A stretch of 64,000 bases of DNA from Candidatus Kuenenia stuttgartensis. Its GTDB lineage: Bacteria; Planctomycetota; Phycisphaerae; Phycisphaerales; SM1A02. Location: NCBI GenBank assembly GCA_945902075.1, contig CAMDMA010000001.1:62001-126000 (forward strand), read 5' to 3'. The translations under genes and the position numbers were made by a program. Within the stretch, counting starts at the first letter, position 1. Each line of letters opens with the position of its first letter. Below are positions 34,070 to 44,364 of this stretch, one piece after another. The notes beneath the pieces were generated by a model. That model saw nothing but the letters and a program-made list of their open reading frames with translations. It did not search any database and had not been told where the DNA came from.

Positions 34070-34516
34070 ATGACCCATCACGAAGAACCATCCGCGCAGT
34101 CACACCCTGAATCGAGCCGTTCGCTCGGCGACACGCTCCGATGGGCTTTCGAACTCGATTCGTCACCGGCACTCGCGGGCGCAACTTGGCTCGCATGCGA
34201 GATCGTGCCGTCTGCACGAGATCCATTTGAAGCGATCCTCGCTGAGTCCACCACGCTTGGCGCACTGGAAGAGTTGAAGGGCGCGTTCAAGATGCTTCGA
34301 ACGACCGGAACCACGAGCGCTGAGCGGAGTCTGGCCGCTCGACTCTACGCTGCAACTATTGGCGCAGCTCTCGTGCGTCACGCAACGCTCATCACCACGC
34401 AGCGCGGAGAATCACTCCATCGCGCCTTCACTGAGTTACAAAGCGATCCGTCGATGCCGGAGCCTATTCGCGCGCTTGCAAGCCGTGCTCTCGACGCTGC
34501 GCGCAGCATCACTTAA
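34070..34516 (+). CDS. Unrecognised protein downstream of the ECF sigma factor
   Basis: 148 aa, predicted mostly helical, no signal peptide or membrane segment. Motif-like stretches: SLGDTLRWAFELDSS, LGALEELKGAFKMLRT, LHRAFTELQSDPSMPEPIRALASRAL. No family recognised and no zinc ligands of the ZAS anti-sigma type. Same strand as the sigma gene with a 77-bp gap, so probably co-transcribed; a regulator of that sigma is possible but unproven. It ends 3 bp before the convergent TolC-like gene. Confidence 0.55.
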   Translation: MTHHEEPSAQSHPESSRSLGDTLRWAFELDSSPALAGATWLACEIVPSARDPFEAILAESTTLGALEELKGAFKMLRTTGTTSAERSLAARLYAATIGAALVRHATLITTQRGESLHRAFTELQSDPSMPEPIRALASRALDAARSIT

Positions 34517-34519
34517 CCA

Positions 34520-36265
34520 CTACTTGCCCGCGGATTCATCGAAAAACCCACTCTTCGAAGGGGAATCCGGCGCATTCGGGATGTTCTCAAGGGCCGACAA
34601 TTCTTCACTTGAGAATGGTTCCCAGCGAATTCGCGCAGCGCCGAGCGACGTGCCCGTTGCAAAAGCGATGTCAACGAGCGAAATCTGGTAGCTCGCGAGT
34701 GCCGCAACCTCGCGGCTCTGCGCATCCGCAAGGCTTGCCGAGGCATCGAGTACATCGGTGCTCGTACGCAGTCCGACGTCAAACTGCCGTTCCTCTGCGG
34801 CAAGCGTTCGCGCGGCGAGAATCGTCTCAAGCCGCGCCGCAAGAATCCGCTGCCAACTTTGCGTCAGCCCATCGAGCGCGTCGAAGACCTCCGTGCGAAT
34901 CGACTGCCGACGCGCCTCGCGCGTTCCAAGTCGCTGCACACGCTGCAAAATCGCCGCGTTTACCCGCGATTCTGCCGCCTCGTTGCCAAGCGGTATCTCC
35001 GCGCGAACACCGACATTGAAACTATCCGCGTTTCCGAGTGATCCGTAGGCCTCATTCGCCTCCGCACCAGTTCCCTGGAGGTTGTAGCCGTAGTCAAGCA
35101 CGAACAGTGGGAGTGCCGCGTTTCGACGGAAACCAATCTCGCTCTGGTCAATCGCCAACTGAATCTCGAGCTCGATCATCTCCATCCGATTCGCAACTGC
35201 CTGCGTCGCGAGTGATTCGCCATCGAGTTTGAGGCTCACCGGATTCGGGTCACTCCCTGGCTTGAGCGCTGTACCCGTCGAGACAGGTAGATCTGCGCGG
35301 TTCATCAATCGCTTGAGCGAGCGCTGCCGAATCCGAAGGTTTGCGTCTGCGACGATGATCTGCTCAAGCGTGCGCCCGATACCACTCTCTGCGCGCACGA
35401 CTTCGATTTCAGGCGCGTCGCCCTGCGCGACTCGTCGACGCGCGCGCTCGAGTTGCTTGATCGCAACGTCGTACTGCGCGCGACGCACGCCGAGTTCGCG
35501 ATACGCCGAGTAGACGTTCCAATACGCCTTGTCGGCGTTTGAAATCACGCGAATCGCCTCAAGTTTCGTGCGCGTATCGGCAATCTGCCCCTGCCACTCC
35601 GCAACGCGAATCGAATGCGTGTTGGCATCGACGCCTGCACCACGGAGGAGCGGCTGACTCATCGACAGCGAAACCGCAGCGAGCCATTCCTGGTCGTCTT
35701 CACCGAACGTGAGTCCGCTTGCGCCGCGCGTGAGCGGCGATGAGAGACTGATCGCGCCGCCCGTCGCGAGCGGCATGTTAAAGCCTGCGTCGAATGAATC
35801 ACTATCGGGAGTTTGACCCGTCGCGAGATCTGCGAACACTGTGTTGTTACTTCGGTTGTACGAAGCGAAAAATGTTCCCTCGAACTTCGCTTCTTCTGCC
35901 GACAAGTTTGCCCGCGCAATTGCAGGGTCGACCAACAGCGTCCGAAGCTCGAGATTGTTCGCAAGCACCGCCGAGCGCACATCCGCGATCGTCAGCTCGA
36001 CAGCGTCCTCAGCAATCGCTGGGACCTGAATATCTGTGAGCGCCTGTTTCGCCGCTTCCTCAAGCGACACCGGTGGCTCAATAGCGCGAGCCACTGGATC
36101 GGTGCCATCGATCCGCCGCAACTCGGCCTCGGGCACGCGCCAACGCGGATCCTCGTTGTCAAAAATTCCTGTTCGGCAGGACGCCGCGGAGCACGCAGCG
36201 ACCGCAAGCACGAGTGTGCGAACGGTGCGAGTACAGAGGACGAATTCGGTCGGTGTCTCCATCAT
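34520..36265 (-). CDS. TolC-family outer-membrane efflux lipoprotein
   Basis: 581 aa from ATG 36265, which overlaps the permease stop (ATGA); the track's 36478 start runs into the permease gene. The signal peptide ends in a lipobox SAASC. Two long helical hairpin repeats (RIVSNADKAYWNVYSAYRELGVRRAQYDVAIKQLERARRR; EERQFDVGLRTSTDVLDASASLADAQSREV) match OEP repeats. It forms the outer-membrane duct of the tripartite pump whose other parts are encoded just upstream. Confidence 0.88.
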   Translation of the reverse strand: MMETPTEFVLCTRTVRTLVLAVAACSAASCRTGIFDNEDPRWRVPEAELRRIDGTDPVARAIEPPVSLEEAAKQALTDIQVPAIAEDAVELTIADVRSAVLANNLELRTLLVDPAIARANLSAEEAKFEGTFFASYNRSNNTVFADLATGQTPDSDSFDAGFNMPLATGGAISLSSPLTRGASGLTFGEDDQEWLAAVSLSMSQPLLRGAGVDANTHSIRVAEWQGQIADTRTKLEAIRVISNADKAYWNVYSAYRELGVRRAQYDVAIKQLERARRRVAQGDAPEIEVVRAESGIGRTLEQIIVADANLRIRQRSLKRLMNRADLPVSTGTALKPGSDPNPVSLKLDGESLATQAVANRMEMIELEIQLAIDQSEIGFRRNAALPLFVLDYGYNLQGTGAEANEAYGSLGNADSFNVGVRAEIPLGNEAAESRVNAAILQRVQRLGTREARRQSIRTEVFDALDGLTQSWQRILAARLETILAARTLAAEERQFDVGLRTSTDVLDASASLADAQSREVAALASYQISLVDIAFATGTSLGAARIRWEPFSSEELSALENIPNAPDSPSKSGFFDESAGK

Positions 36266-37503
36266 TCGTGCCTCAGCGCTTCGATCGGATCGAGCCGCGA
36301 TGCCTTGATCGCCGGGAACATGCCGAATACAACGCCCGTCACGGCGCTGAAGACAAAGCTGAGCGCGACTGCCCAGAACGGAATGTCGGCCTGGTCGAGT
36401 TGCGCGCCGGGAATCTTTGTGAGCCCAAAGGCCGCAAGTCGGCCAAACGCGATGCCGACGAATCCACCGACAAGACACAGCGTGACCGCCTCGAGGAGAA
36501 ACTGCAGCAAAATCGCCATCGGCGTCGCGCCCACCGCCTTGCGCAGGCCAATCTCGCGTGTGCGTTCGCTCACGGAAACCAACATAATGTTCATGATGCC
36601 AATCCCGCCAACGAGCAGGCTGATGCCGACGATTCCACCAGCAATCGCCGTGATCCCCGCCGCCAAAGCCTTGAACTGTTCAATGAACTTATCGATTGCC
36701 GCAACCTGAAAGGTCTGCGGCTCGCCGGGGCCGAGCCCGCGCATGCGTCGAAGCACGAACCGAACCTCATCCTCGCCTTCGACCGCCGTCTCTGGGCTCA
36801 CAAAGAGGCCCTCGACGCGCATGAAGAAGTTGCGATCCTGCATTTTCTCCGCCACGGAAAACGGAATAAAAATCTCCGCACTCGACGTGTTCATTCCAAA
36901 GAACCGCGCCTGCGTCGTTTCAACAACACCCACGATCATGAATCGCCGACCTCCGATGAGAATGGCGACTCCCACCGGGTTCGACGGCAAATCGAGTTCG
37001 ACAATTGCGTCTGCATTGATCAGGCACACTTGTCGTTCGCTCTCGACATCGATCGATGAGAACGGCCGCCCCTCCTGAACGAAACGATTCTGCACATCAT
37101 GCCACTCGGGCCAGATGCCGGAAATTGTGATGCCTTCGATCCGCTTATCACCCGACTCCACATCGAGCCCGACCTCGGTAATCGGCGTGACTGCTTTGAC
37201 GAGCGTGCACTCGTCGCGGATCGCTTCGACCTCAGCGGTCTTGATGAGAATCTTCTCCCACGGATACATGTTGCGCGGCGCGTTGTCGGGCCGATCGGGA
37301 AAGACGAAAAACTTACTCGCACCAACCGATTCAAACTCATCGAGTACTTTCGCCTTGAGCCCGGTGAGTGCCGCAATCACGGCGGTCGTGCTCGCCACAC
37401 CGACGATGATGCCGAGTGCTGTCAGAAACGCCCGCGACTTGTTGGCCCAAATCTGCGAGAACGCGAGAGAAATCGCCTGCAACCAGAAGAGCGGGTTCAT
37501 CAT
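36262..37503 (-). CDS. MacB-like ABC transporter permease
   Basis: 413 aa. N-terminal helix (about 25-48: [24 protein letters not shown]), a periplasmic MacB-PCD domain (about 50-270), and three C-terminal helices in the FtsX fold, including [30 protein letters not shown], the family hallmark. It would drive mechanotransmission-type export or lipoprotein/peptide extrusion with the ATPase and adaptor genes. Its start overlaps the ATPase stop by ATGA (37500-37503) and its stop overlaps the TolC-like start by ATGA. The substrate is unknown. Confidence 0.92.
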   Translation of the reverse strand: MMNPLFWLQAISLAFSQIWANKSRAFLTALGIIVGVASTTAVIAALTGLKAKVLDEFESVGASKFFVFPDRPDNAPRNMYPWEKILIKTAEVEAIRDECTLVKAVTPITEVGLDVESGDKRIEGITISGIWPEWHDVQNRFVQEGRPFSSIDVESERQVCLINADAIVELDLPSNPVGVAILIGGRRFMIVGVVETTQARFFGMNTSSAEIFIPFSVAEKMQDRNFFMRVEGLFVSPETAVEGEDEVRFVLRRMRGLGPGEPQTFQVAAIDKFIEQFKALAAGITAIAGGIVGISLLVGGIGIMNIMLVSVSERTREIGLRKAVGATPMAILLQFLLEAVTLCLVGGFVGIAFGRLAAFGLTKIPGAQLDQADIPFWAVALSFVFSAVTGVVFGMFPAIKASRLDPIEALRHE

Positions 37504-38294
37504 GAGGCAGTGCCCCTTGCCGCGATCATGTCAAGATGACGGCCCGCGATATCTTCCGCCACCGGAACATCGCTCAGCACGCGGCCGTCGCGCAAGCGCA
37601 CCACACGCTGGCAATGGGCGGCAACTTCGTCTTCGTGGGTCACGATGATGACCGTTTGTCCTTCGGTATGAATCTGCCGAAAAAGCGCGAGGATCTCGAT
37701 CGTCGTCGCACTGTCGAGATTTCCAGTCGGCTCGTCGGCGAGAAGGATCGACGGTCTATTGAGGATGGCGCGCGCGATCGCAACACGCTGACGCTGACCT
37801 CCAGAGAGTTGGTTCGGACGGTGATGCACCCGGTCTGCAAGTCCGACACGGTCCAGCGCAGCAAGCGCGCGCTGTCGACGACCACGCCATCCGCCTTGCG
37901 CGTATATGAGCGGCAACTCGACATTCTCAAGCGCGGTCTGCCGAGGAAGAAGTTCAAAGCTTTGAAAGACGAAGCCAATCTCCTCGTTGCGGACCTGCGC
38001 GAGTTCCTTCGCGCCCATTCGGCTGACATCGCGACCATTGAGGAGATACACACCTGAAGTCGGGCGGTCGAGGCATCCGAGCATATTCATGAGCGTGCTC
38101 TTACCAGAGCCGGACGAGCCCATGATGGCGACCATCTCGTTGCGTCCAATGGTGAGGTCAAGACCGCGCAGCGCGTGGATGGTCTCAACACCGACGCGAT
38201 AGATTTTTTCCAACGCGCGAACGTCGATCAGAGGCAACGGTTCCACGACGCGCGCAGCAGGGTTCACCGCTGGCCCGGGGCGTTCATCACCCAT
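37500..38294 (-). CDS. MacB/LolD-like ABC transporter ATP-binding protein
   Basis: 264 aa from ATG 38294 (AGGG about 8 nt upstream; 8-bp overlap with the adaptor stop); the track's 38345 adds an Arg-rich stretch from inside the adaptor gene. Walker [24 protein letters not shown], Walker [14 protein letters not shown] and [10 protein letters not shown] are intact. It pairs with the permease directly downstream. Confidence 0.92.
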   Translation of the reverse strand: MGDERPGPAVNPAARVVEPLPLIDVRALEKIYRVGVETIHALRGLDLTIGRNEMVAIMGSSGSGKSTLMNMLGCLDRPTSGVYLLNGRDVSRMGAKELAQVRNEEIGFVFQSFELLPRQTALENVELPLIYAQGGWRGRRQRALAALDRVGLADRVHHRPNQLSGGQRQRVAIARAILNRPSILLADEPTGNLDSATTIEILALFRQIHTEGQTVIIVTHEDEVAAHCQRVVRLRDGRVLSDVPVAEDIAGRHLDMIAARGTAS

Positions 38295-39621
38295 TCGTCG
38301 ACCCTGCCGCAGCATCCTTCGCCGTCTCCTCGCGAATCGCATCACCAGACTTCAAACGCTCAAGCACTCGGTATGGGCCAGTGACCACAACATCACCTTC
38401 CGCAAGTCCCTCAAGGATCATTGTGTCAGAGAGATTCGACGCGCCAGTCTTGACCGGCACGATCTGCGCCTTCCCGTCAACCATGCGGAAGACGATCGTC
38501 GCTTTCTTTCGCTCCTTGTCGACTAACGGAGATTCGACGAGGTCCGCTGGCAAATCGTCGAGTGTCCGCTCCAGAAGAGCCTGGCTCGGCACGAGCAGGC
38601 CGTTGGTGCGCGCGACGATGATGTCCACATTCGCAGCAAGCCCAGAGAGCAGCGTCTCTCCATCTACCAAGTCGAGTTTGACCTCACACTTAAACCACCC
38701 TCCAGTGCCAGAGCCAGCCCCGCCGCTTGATGAGCCAAAAGACGCCTCGGTGCCACGCGAGAGTGCCACGCGATCGACCGCACCCTTGAACTCTCGGTCG
38801 CGGTAGGCATTCACGCGCACCGTGGAGTCCTGGCCAGCGCGGACACGGGCGACGTCGCTCTCGGCGACCTTGGCCTTGAGCCGCACAGAGCCGAGATCGG
38901 CAATCGTGAGGATCTTGGTTCCGGCGTTGTTCATGGTTCCGACAACCACCAACTCGCCAGGCTCCGCATTCAACTCCGTGATCTGGCCATCGATTGGGGC
39001 AAAAATCGTGGTCTTTTTAAGTAGCTCGCGCGCACGCTGGATGTCGGCCTCCGCTGCAGCAAGAGAGCTCTCAATCACCGAAAGACCTTCCTTGGCCGAC
39101 GCAATCTGTGCCTCAAGGTCGCGCACACGGGCGATCGCATCGTCGAGCGAAGCCCGGCTCACATCACCGGTCTTGAACAACGACTCCTGTCGCTCAAACG
39201 CGGAACGGGCATTCGCAAGTTGCGAGTTTGGGCTTGCCAAACGCTCCTGTTCGCTGCGCAATCGGAACCGCTCGCCATCGCGTCGCGCCATCTGCGCCTG
39301 CAGCGACGCCTGGAGATCGCGATCATCAAGTTTGACAATCAACTCACCCTTCCGCACGGTCGCGCCCTCGCGAAACGGAATCTCGAGGACACGTGCACTG
39401 ACTTCAGCAGAGACATCGACCTTGACCTCAGGATCAAGTTCGCCGGGAGCAGAAACAGTCTCGAGGAGTTCGCGCTTCGATACGGCAGCAATCCGAACCG
39501 CGAGAGCTTCATCGCCACCGCCAAACGATGGAAGCACCGTGAGTGCTGCAGGGCCCGCCACGACGAGCCCGACGACGGCCGCGCCGAGGAGTACCGCCAT
39601 CACAACCAGGAACGTGCGCAC
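38287..39621 (-). CDS. Periplasmic adaptor (HlyD / membrane fusion protein) of the efflux system
   Basis: About 444 aa from a GTG at 39621 with GGAG about 8 nt upstream; the track's 39717 start is possible. N-terminal membrane anchor ([22 protein letters not shown]), a biotinyl-lipoyl-like half ([25 protein letters not shown]), a long coiled-coil hairpin (about 110-215), the matching half ([23 protein letters not shown]) and a beta-barrel. A Gly/Ser-rich insert ([14 protein letters not shown]) sits in the barrel region. First gene of the four-gene efflux operon. Confidence 0.88.
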   Translation of the reverse strand: MRTFLVVMAVLLGAAVVGLVVAGPAALTVLPSFGGGDEALAVRIAAVSKRELLETVSAPGELDPEVKVDVSAEVSARVLEIPFREGATVRKGELIVKLDDRDLQASLQAQMARRDGERFRLRSEQERLASPNSQLANARSAFERQESLFKTGDVSRASLDDAIARVRDLEAQIASAKEGLSVIESSLAAAEADIQRARELLKKTTIFAPIDGQITELNAEPGELVVVGTMNNAGTKILTIADLGSVRLKAKVAESDVARVRAGQDSTVRVNAYRDREFKGAVDRVALSRGTEASFGSSSGGAGSGTGGWFKCEVKLDLVDGETLLSGLAANVDIIVARTNGLLVPSQALLERTLDDLPADLVESPLVDKERKKATIVFRMVDGKAQIVPVKTGASNLSDTMILEGLAEGDVVVTGPYRVLERLKSGDAIREETAKDAAAGSTNG

Positions 39622-39751
39622 GATTGAGACTCCAAAGGATCGGAACGGCACGAGCCGCGAGGGGCGAGCGTATTCCGAAACCGGTTCGATGGGTTGCAAA
39701 GTGCGGCAAAACGACAACAGTCGCCATGATGTGGGCCAAACCGTATCACGC

Positions 39752-39790
39752 TAAAACGCACGCACCCCCGGCCGAAGCCGGGGGTGCGTG
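39752..39790 (-). terminator. Rho-independent terminator of the large dockerin-protein gene
   Basis: A 14-bp perfect stem CACGCACCCCCGGC / GCCGGGGGTGCGTG with a 4-nt CGAA loop (39759-39790). On the minus strand it is followed by CGTTTTAG. It lies about 60 bp after the stop at 39853. Confidence 0.85.
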
Positions 39791-39852
39791 GAATGAACTT
39801 GTCTCTGAAAGCCCGCTGTCAGACGACAGCTGCTTCCATTGCGAGGACTTGC

Positions 39853-42324
39853 TTACTGGCAAGCGCCCCACGAACCGAGGAGGGCCGACAGATCGGCAGC
39901 GGTGGTGGTGCCATCGCCGTCGATATCGCCACCCGCGGTACCCCACGCGCCAAGAAGCGTCGAGAGGTCAGCTGCGGTGACGAAGCCGTCGCCGTTGAAG
40001 TCAGCCGGGCAGTTCGAGGCGCAGCCCGCGAACGTACCGTTGATCTGGACAACCCACTGGGCAGTGAACGTCGCACCGAGGGTCTCGGTCGTGACGTACT
40101 GGCCAGCAGCATCGGCGCAGGAGAGACGGCAATAGGTGTTGCTGCCCGGACCCGCGGCGTTACCCGCTGCGCGAAGGAAGTGACCCGTGTTCGGGTCCAC
40201 GGTGCCAACGGCTGCGTTGAGGATGTCCGGGTAGTCGATTTCGACAACCAGGTTGTTGGTCTCGCTCTCGATGCAAAGCGGCGGATCAAAGTTGATGGTG
40301 CCCTTGAAGACGCCACCAGGAATGAGGATCGCACGAGTCTCGATGGCCTCGAGGTCGTTGCCGTCGCCCGCAGTCACGATCGCGTTGCGCGGAGCGCCGT
40401 TATCGATATCGCGGTAGATGGTAACGGTCGCAGGCAGCGGAATATCGCTGAAGAACAGAGCGCAAGCCGTGTTGGCAGCATTCGGGAAGCGGGCGACCGA
40501 GTAGACGCCCATGTTCAAGCAGCTAATCTCTCCGCCGACGGTGCCGGCGGCGAACGAACGAGCGAAGCGGTTGCGACCAGTTGCACCAGTCTGGCAAGCG
40601 GGGAACGCTGAGCCAGCGAATGCGCATGCAACGAGACCGTTCGGAACGGTGTTCGGGTCGACGTTGATCGAAGCCGAATCCGGACCAGGAGCGGCGCACG
40701 AGGCTGCGAGGATCTCCGGGCAATCCGCATCAACAGCAGTCACCTGCATGACATACTCGTTGAGAACGCCGCTACCGCACGGGGTGTTCCCCGAGCCGAA
40801 AGGAATCGCCACGAAGAGGTAGTAAGTACCAGTCGAGAGGCAGACCTGGTTGGTCGATGGGCAAGCACCGATGCCATCATTGAGGATCGTGATGCCCGCG
40901 CAGTCAGCGGCAGCGATATCGCCTGACACGATGAGTGTCTGAACGAAGCTCGCCGAGCTCACGGTGAGGGACACGGTCTTATCCGCGGGAACGTCGACCG
41001 AGTAGAAGTCGATGTCGCGGGTTTGGTCACCCGTGACAGCATCGACGTTGAGCCAGAAGGAACCCTTGGTCGACGAACCGAGGGCGACCTGCTCGACCGC
41101 ACCGCCAGCGAAGCAGCCAGAGTTGGTGCTGTCACCGCAAGCCTCAGCTTCGGTACCGGTGAACGCCGGAAGCAAGCATGGCTCGGGGAAGTCGAATGTC
41201 ACGGTTCCGCTACCCGGGAGGTCGAAGGTGGCCACACGGATGAGGTACCACTGTCCAGCCGCGACGGTGACGCTAAGGTCAGACGAGAAATTCGGGCAAG
41301 CGGTCGCATCACCATCGTCGTTACAACCAACGAGCGCGGTGTTGAGCGTGTTGTAATCAAAAGTAGCCGGGTTGGAGCCCATTGCGTAGACCGCGAGCTT
41401 CGAGTCGAAGGTCACAGCGCCGCATGTGTTGACGCGAAGAATGCCGTTCGCAGTCGACTGCGCGCGGTACCACACATCATTGAGGAACACGTCGTTACCC
41501 GAATTGCATGTCGCGGCTGGGTGTACCGGTCCGTCGGTGTTGCAGCCGTTCAGGTTGAAGACGCGGGTCGAGTCTCCCGAGACGAGGTTCGAATTGGTCG
41601 CGCAATCGTTAGAAACGGCCGGGTTCGCGTCAACGCACTGGTAGACAAAGAGACCACAGAACTCAACAGCGGCGAGGACGCAATCCGCGTCCCACGTCGT
41701 GTCGCAGCAGAAGGCGTTGAACGCGCAAACAGAAGCGCAGCACGTCGGGTCTTCGCAACCAGGGGCAGCATGGACGACCGCGCAGCCATCAGTCGAACCG
41801 AGGCAGCCAGCGGCAATCGCTTCGAAGGTCAGGTTGAGTTGGCCAACGCCCGAGGAAACGACACCAGCGTCGTCATAGCCACCGATGCGGATGAAAAAAT
41901 CCTGACCAGCAGTGGTCTCGATGTTCTGGATCGAGGAGTAGTACTGCTGGCAAGATGCGTCTACAGCAGCATCGCCGTTGCACGCGATCGCAGTCAGCGC
42001 GCCGCAGGTACCGGTGTAGACGACCATCGACGTGTCAAAGCTGCCTGCAAAGCAGGTGCTGAGGTCGAGGTAACCCGAATCGGTCGCGGTGAACTTGAAC
42101 CAGATATCCTTGTTGCTCGTTCCGTAGCTGAGGAACGTCCCGGGGCAGAGCGCGTCGTCAACAGCTGGCGCGCTCATCGTCGCCGTGGTGGTGTTGAACG
42201 CGTTCGCACCGATGACAGCGGTCGTTGCCGACGCGCACTCGTCCTGACCCATCGCCATGGTCGTGAAGCCACCCGCCGCGAGGACGGTGGTCACGAGCAG
42301 GCTCGTACCGTAGACATTCTTCAT
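39853..42324 (-). CDS. Large secreted Cys-rich protein with C-terminal paired dockerin-like repeats
   Basis: 823 aa from ATG 42324 with AAGGAG about 9 nt upstream; the track's 42465 start precedes a plausible signal peptide by 47 residues. The signal peptide ends near AMGQ|D. It holds several repeats of a pre-peptidase-like beta domain (DIWFKFTATDSGYLDLSTC; DVWYRAQSTANGILRVNTCG; IDFYSVDVPADKTVSLTVS). A Cys-rich motif (GCEDPTCCASVCAFNAFCC) is known from planctomycete and myxobacterial surface proteins. The last 52 residues hold DFNGDGFVTAADL and DIDGDGTTTAADL, each followed by LLGxWG. No catalytic domain is seen; probably a surface or matrix protein. Confidence 0.82.
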   Translation of the reverse strand: MKNVYGTSLLVTTVLAAGGFTTMAMGQDECASATTAVIGANAFNTTTATMSAPAVDDALCPGTFLSYGTSNKDIWFKFTATDSGYLDLSTCFAGSFDTSMVVYTGTCGALTAIACNGDAAVDASCQQYYSSIQNIETTAGQDFFIRIGGYDDAGVVSSGVGQLNLTFEAIAAGCLGSTDGCAVVHAAPGCEDPTCCASVCAFNAFCCDTTWDADCVLAAVEFCGLFVYQCVDANPAVSNDCATNSNLVSGDSTRVFNLNGCNTDGPVHPAATCNSGNDVFLNDVWYRAQSTANGILRVNTCGAVTFDSKLAVYAMGSNPATFDYNTLNTALVGCNDDGDATACPNFSSDLSVTVAAGQWYLIRVATFDLPGSGTVTFDFPEPCLLPAFTGTEAEACGDSTNSGCFAGGAVEQVALGSSTKGSFWLNVDAVTGDQTRDIDFYSVDVPADKTVSLTVSSASFVQTLIVSGDIAAADCAGITILNDGIGACPSTNQVCLSTGTYYLFVAIPFGSGNTPCGSGVLNEYVMQVTAVDADCPEILAASCAAPGPDSASINVDPNTVPNGLVACAFAGSAFPACQTGATGRNRFARSFAAGTVGGEISCLNMGVYSVARFPNAANTACALFFSDIPLPATVTIYRDIDNGAPRNAIVTAGDGNDLEAIETRAILIPGGVFKGTINFDPPLCIESETNNLVVEIDYPDILNAAVGTVDPNTGHFLRAAGNAAGPGSNTYCRLSCADAAGQYVTTETLGATFTAQWVVQINGTFAGCASNCPADFNGDGFVTAADLSTLLGAWGTAGGDIDGDGTTTAADLSALLGSWGACQ

Positions 42325-42838
42325 CGCATCGCTCCTTGAAACGGCCCGAAGAATCGGGCCTTGCCTGTTGAAACGCAGCCCTCGGCTGCGCTGGGACTCC
42401 TCCACGAACACCGAAACGGCCGGGTTCGTCACACTTCGCACCTTGATCACGCGCTGTGAAAACACAGCAAGCGATCGCAGAGCGCCGATTCACTCTAATG
42501 CAGTGATCGGACGATCCAAACGGAATCTTGTTGGGAACAGAGAAATCCGGACCATTTCGCCAGCCGGGTTTCACAGAACGCGGAACTCGGGGCGAAATCT
42601 GAACCAATCAGGACCGAGAACCATGAAAATGACCTCATGGTCGGAAAAAACCAAAACGGCGGCCCTAAGAGGCCACCGTCGATGAGAAGAACGCGACAAA
42701 CTCTTTTACGAGAGGTTGAGCATTTGAACGCACAACCATTGCTCTCAGGCATTGCTCTCAGGCATTGCTCTCAGGGAACGACCGTGGCCGAGGTCCAACT
42801 CAGGCGCGGGTTCTCCTCTGCGAAAGCCGGGAGCCCGA
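42325..42838. other. Intergenic region upstream of the large dockerin gene and downstream of clpS
   Basis: 514 bp with no convincing gene. Two hairpins near the dockerin-protein start, GGCCCGA-AGAA-TCGGGCC (42343-42360) and CGCAGCC-CTC-GGCTGCG (42374-42390), would lie in its 5' leader. A 13-bp repeat x3 lies at 42737-42775. Promoter not identified. Confidence 0.5.
42737..42775. repeat. 13-bp tandem repeat x3 downstream of clpS
   Basis: CATTGCTCTCAGG repeated three times exactly, head to tail. Non-coding, 63 bp past the clpS stop. Confidence 0.9.
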
Positions 42839-43144
42839 TTAGGGAGCTGGCTCAATCGTGACGGTGAGTCGAAGCGATGTGAGCTGCTCCGCAACCAGTT
42901 CGGCATGCTCACGATGCGTCGCGAGCACGAGTGACAGACCTTTCTTATGGGCCTCCATCGTGCAGCGGGTCGCAGTCGGCACGCTCAGCCGCGCAAATCG
43001 ACAAAGTGACTCGACCACGAAGCCCATGTCGTTCACTTCATCGTTGTGAAGCAACACATTCCATGGGGGAAGCGTTTCGGTCGGAGTGCGAGGACTCGGA
43101 GCGGGAGACGGGCGAATAGGTGCATCTACTGTGTTTTGGCTCAT
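42839..43144 (-). CDS. clpS: ATP-dependent Clp protease adaptor ClpS
   Basis: Delivers N-degron substrates to ClpA(C)P. 101 aa. The core PPWNVLLHNDEVNDMGFVVESL holds the substrate-pocket residues (HNDxxxxMxFV), followed by AHKKGLSLVLATHREHAELVAEQL. The first 25 residues are Pro/Ser-rich and flexible, as usual. TATACT lies about 24 nt upstream and GAGG is present, so this gene has an ordinary leader. clpA or clpC is not in the window. Confidence 0.93.
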   Translation of the reverse strand: MSQNTVDAPIRPSPAPSPRTPTETLPPWNVLLHNDEVNDMGFVVESLCRFARLSVPTATRCTMEAHKKGLSLVLATHREHAELVAEQLTSLRLTVTIEPAP

Positions 43145-43235
43145 CAGGTCATCACCTCGGGGGCCGAGTATACGTGCTCAACTTGTTGGATTCGAGAGTG
43201 GGCGCGAAAGTTCCTTAAAAGAGCAATGAAGACCT

Positions 43236-44273
43236 CTAGTCCTTTCGCCAATCCACCACAAGTTTCCCAAACTGCTCACCTGCCTCGAGCCGCGCGAATG
43301 CCTGCGTTGCCTCTCTCGGCGCGAAGACCTGATCGACGATCGGACGAATCGCACCCGATCGGAAAAGCGCAACCACCTCGCGAAACTCCCTCATATCACC
43401 CATCGTCGAGCCGACGAGCCGGAGTTGGTTCCAAAAGATACGCGTGAGATCGGTCGTGGCATCCGGCCCTGTGGTAGCGCCGCATGTGGCGAAAGTCCCA
43501 CCGCGGGCAAGACTCTTGATGCACGCTCCGTGAACCGCCTTTCCGACGCTATCAACGCAGAGATCAACCCCCCGTCGACTCGACCGTTGCCGAACTTCCT
43601 TCGACCAGTCTTGCCCTTGATCGAGCACCATATGTGTGGCACCAAGTGCCTTCGCGCGATCGAGTTTCCACTGGTGACGGCTGGTGACAATCGTTTCGCA
43701 GCCGAAATGCCGGGCAATTCCGAGCGCGGCGAGTGCCACTCCGCCACCAATTCCGGTGATGAGCACCAACGAACCGGCCCGCAAATCCGCCTGGGACACC
43801 ATCATCCGCCACGCGGTGAGGTGGGTGAGTCCGAACGCGGTGGCCATGACCGGATCCGCGTCGCCGATATCGAGAAGATTGTCGATTGGCGCAACGAACA
43901 GCTCGGCAAGGCAACCTGGCCCATGTTCGCCGATCATGGTGATGTCGTGCGGCGACGGCCGAACACCCGGCCGCGTCGGATCGGGCTTCGGGACCGCAGC
44001 ATTCAGGAGCACTCGACGACCGATCCAACCCGGATCGACTCCAGAACCAACTTTTTCGATGATGCCGGCGCCGTCGGAGCCGGAAATGGCGGGATACGCA
44101 ATGTCGATTCCTGGCAGCCCGCGGCCAACCCAGAGATCAAGGTGGTTAAGCGCGGCCGCCTCGGTGCGAACCACGACCTCACCCGCACTCGCAGTCGGCT
44201 CGGCGAAATCGTGCACATAGGCAACATTGGGGAGGACTGGCGAACCTTGACGCTCGATGGTGATTGCGCGCAT
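43236..44273 (-). CDS. Zinc-binding-type alcohol dehydrogenase / quinone oxidoreductase family protein
   Basis: 345 aa from ATG 44273; the track's 44366 start runs through tandem repeats. MDR fold: ALNHLDLWVGRGLPG, PAISGSDGAGIIEKVG, then the Rossmann segment VLITGIGGGVALAALGIARHFGCETIVTSR (GxGxxG-like) and LDRAKALGA. The catalytic-zinc Cys of true alcohol dehydrogenases is absent (NHLDLWVGRG), so it is probably an NADPH-dependent quinone or enoyl reductase. A TACACT element lies 7 nt before the ATG. Confidence 0.85.
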   Translation of the reverse strand: MRAITIERQGSPVLPNVAYVHDFAEPTASAGEVVVRTEAAALNHLDLWVGRGLPGIDIAYPAISGSDGAGIIEKVGSGVDPGWIGRRVLLNAAVPKPDPTRPGVRPSPHDITMIGEHGPGCLAELFVAPIDNLLDIGDADPVMATAFGLTHLTAWRMMVSQADLRAGSLVLITGIGGGVALAALGIARHFGCETIVTSRHQWKLDRAKALGATHMVLDQGQDWSKEVRQRSSRRGVDLCVDSVGKAVHGACIKSLARGGTFATCGATTGPDATTDLTRIFWNQLRLVGSTMGDMREFREVVALFRSGAIRPIVDQVFAPREATQAFARLEAGEQFGKLVVDWRKD

Positions 44274-44280
44274 GGTGATG

Positions 44281-44286
44281 AGTGTA
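44281..44286 (-). promoter_or_regulatory. Candidate -10 element (TACACT) 7 nt before the oxidoreductase ATG
   Basis: Minus strand TACACT-CATCACC-ATG (44273). Divergent from the DUF1573 gene, whose start region begins only 31 bp away. Confidence 0.4.
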
Positions 44287-44316
44287 CGGGACGCAGCCGA
44301 ACTGCTTCGGAACCGT

Positions 44317-44364
44317 ATGATTCGCCCCATGATTCGCCCCACGATTCGCCCCACGATCCGCCGC
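44317..44364 (+). repeat. 12-bp tandem repeat x4 ending at a start codon
   Basis: ATGATTCGCCCC twice, then ACGATTCGCCCC and ACGATCCGCCGC, directly followed by ATG at 44365. It contains two in-frame ATGs itself (44317, 44329), so it encodes an MIRPMIRPTIRPTIRR extension if translated. Confidence 0.9.

Noticed and set aside
41023-42339. Plus-strand 438-aa ORF
   Set aside because: Antisense to the large dockerin protein, whose signal peptide, ribosome site and repeats are clear. No recognisable domain.
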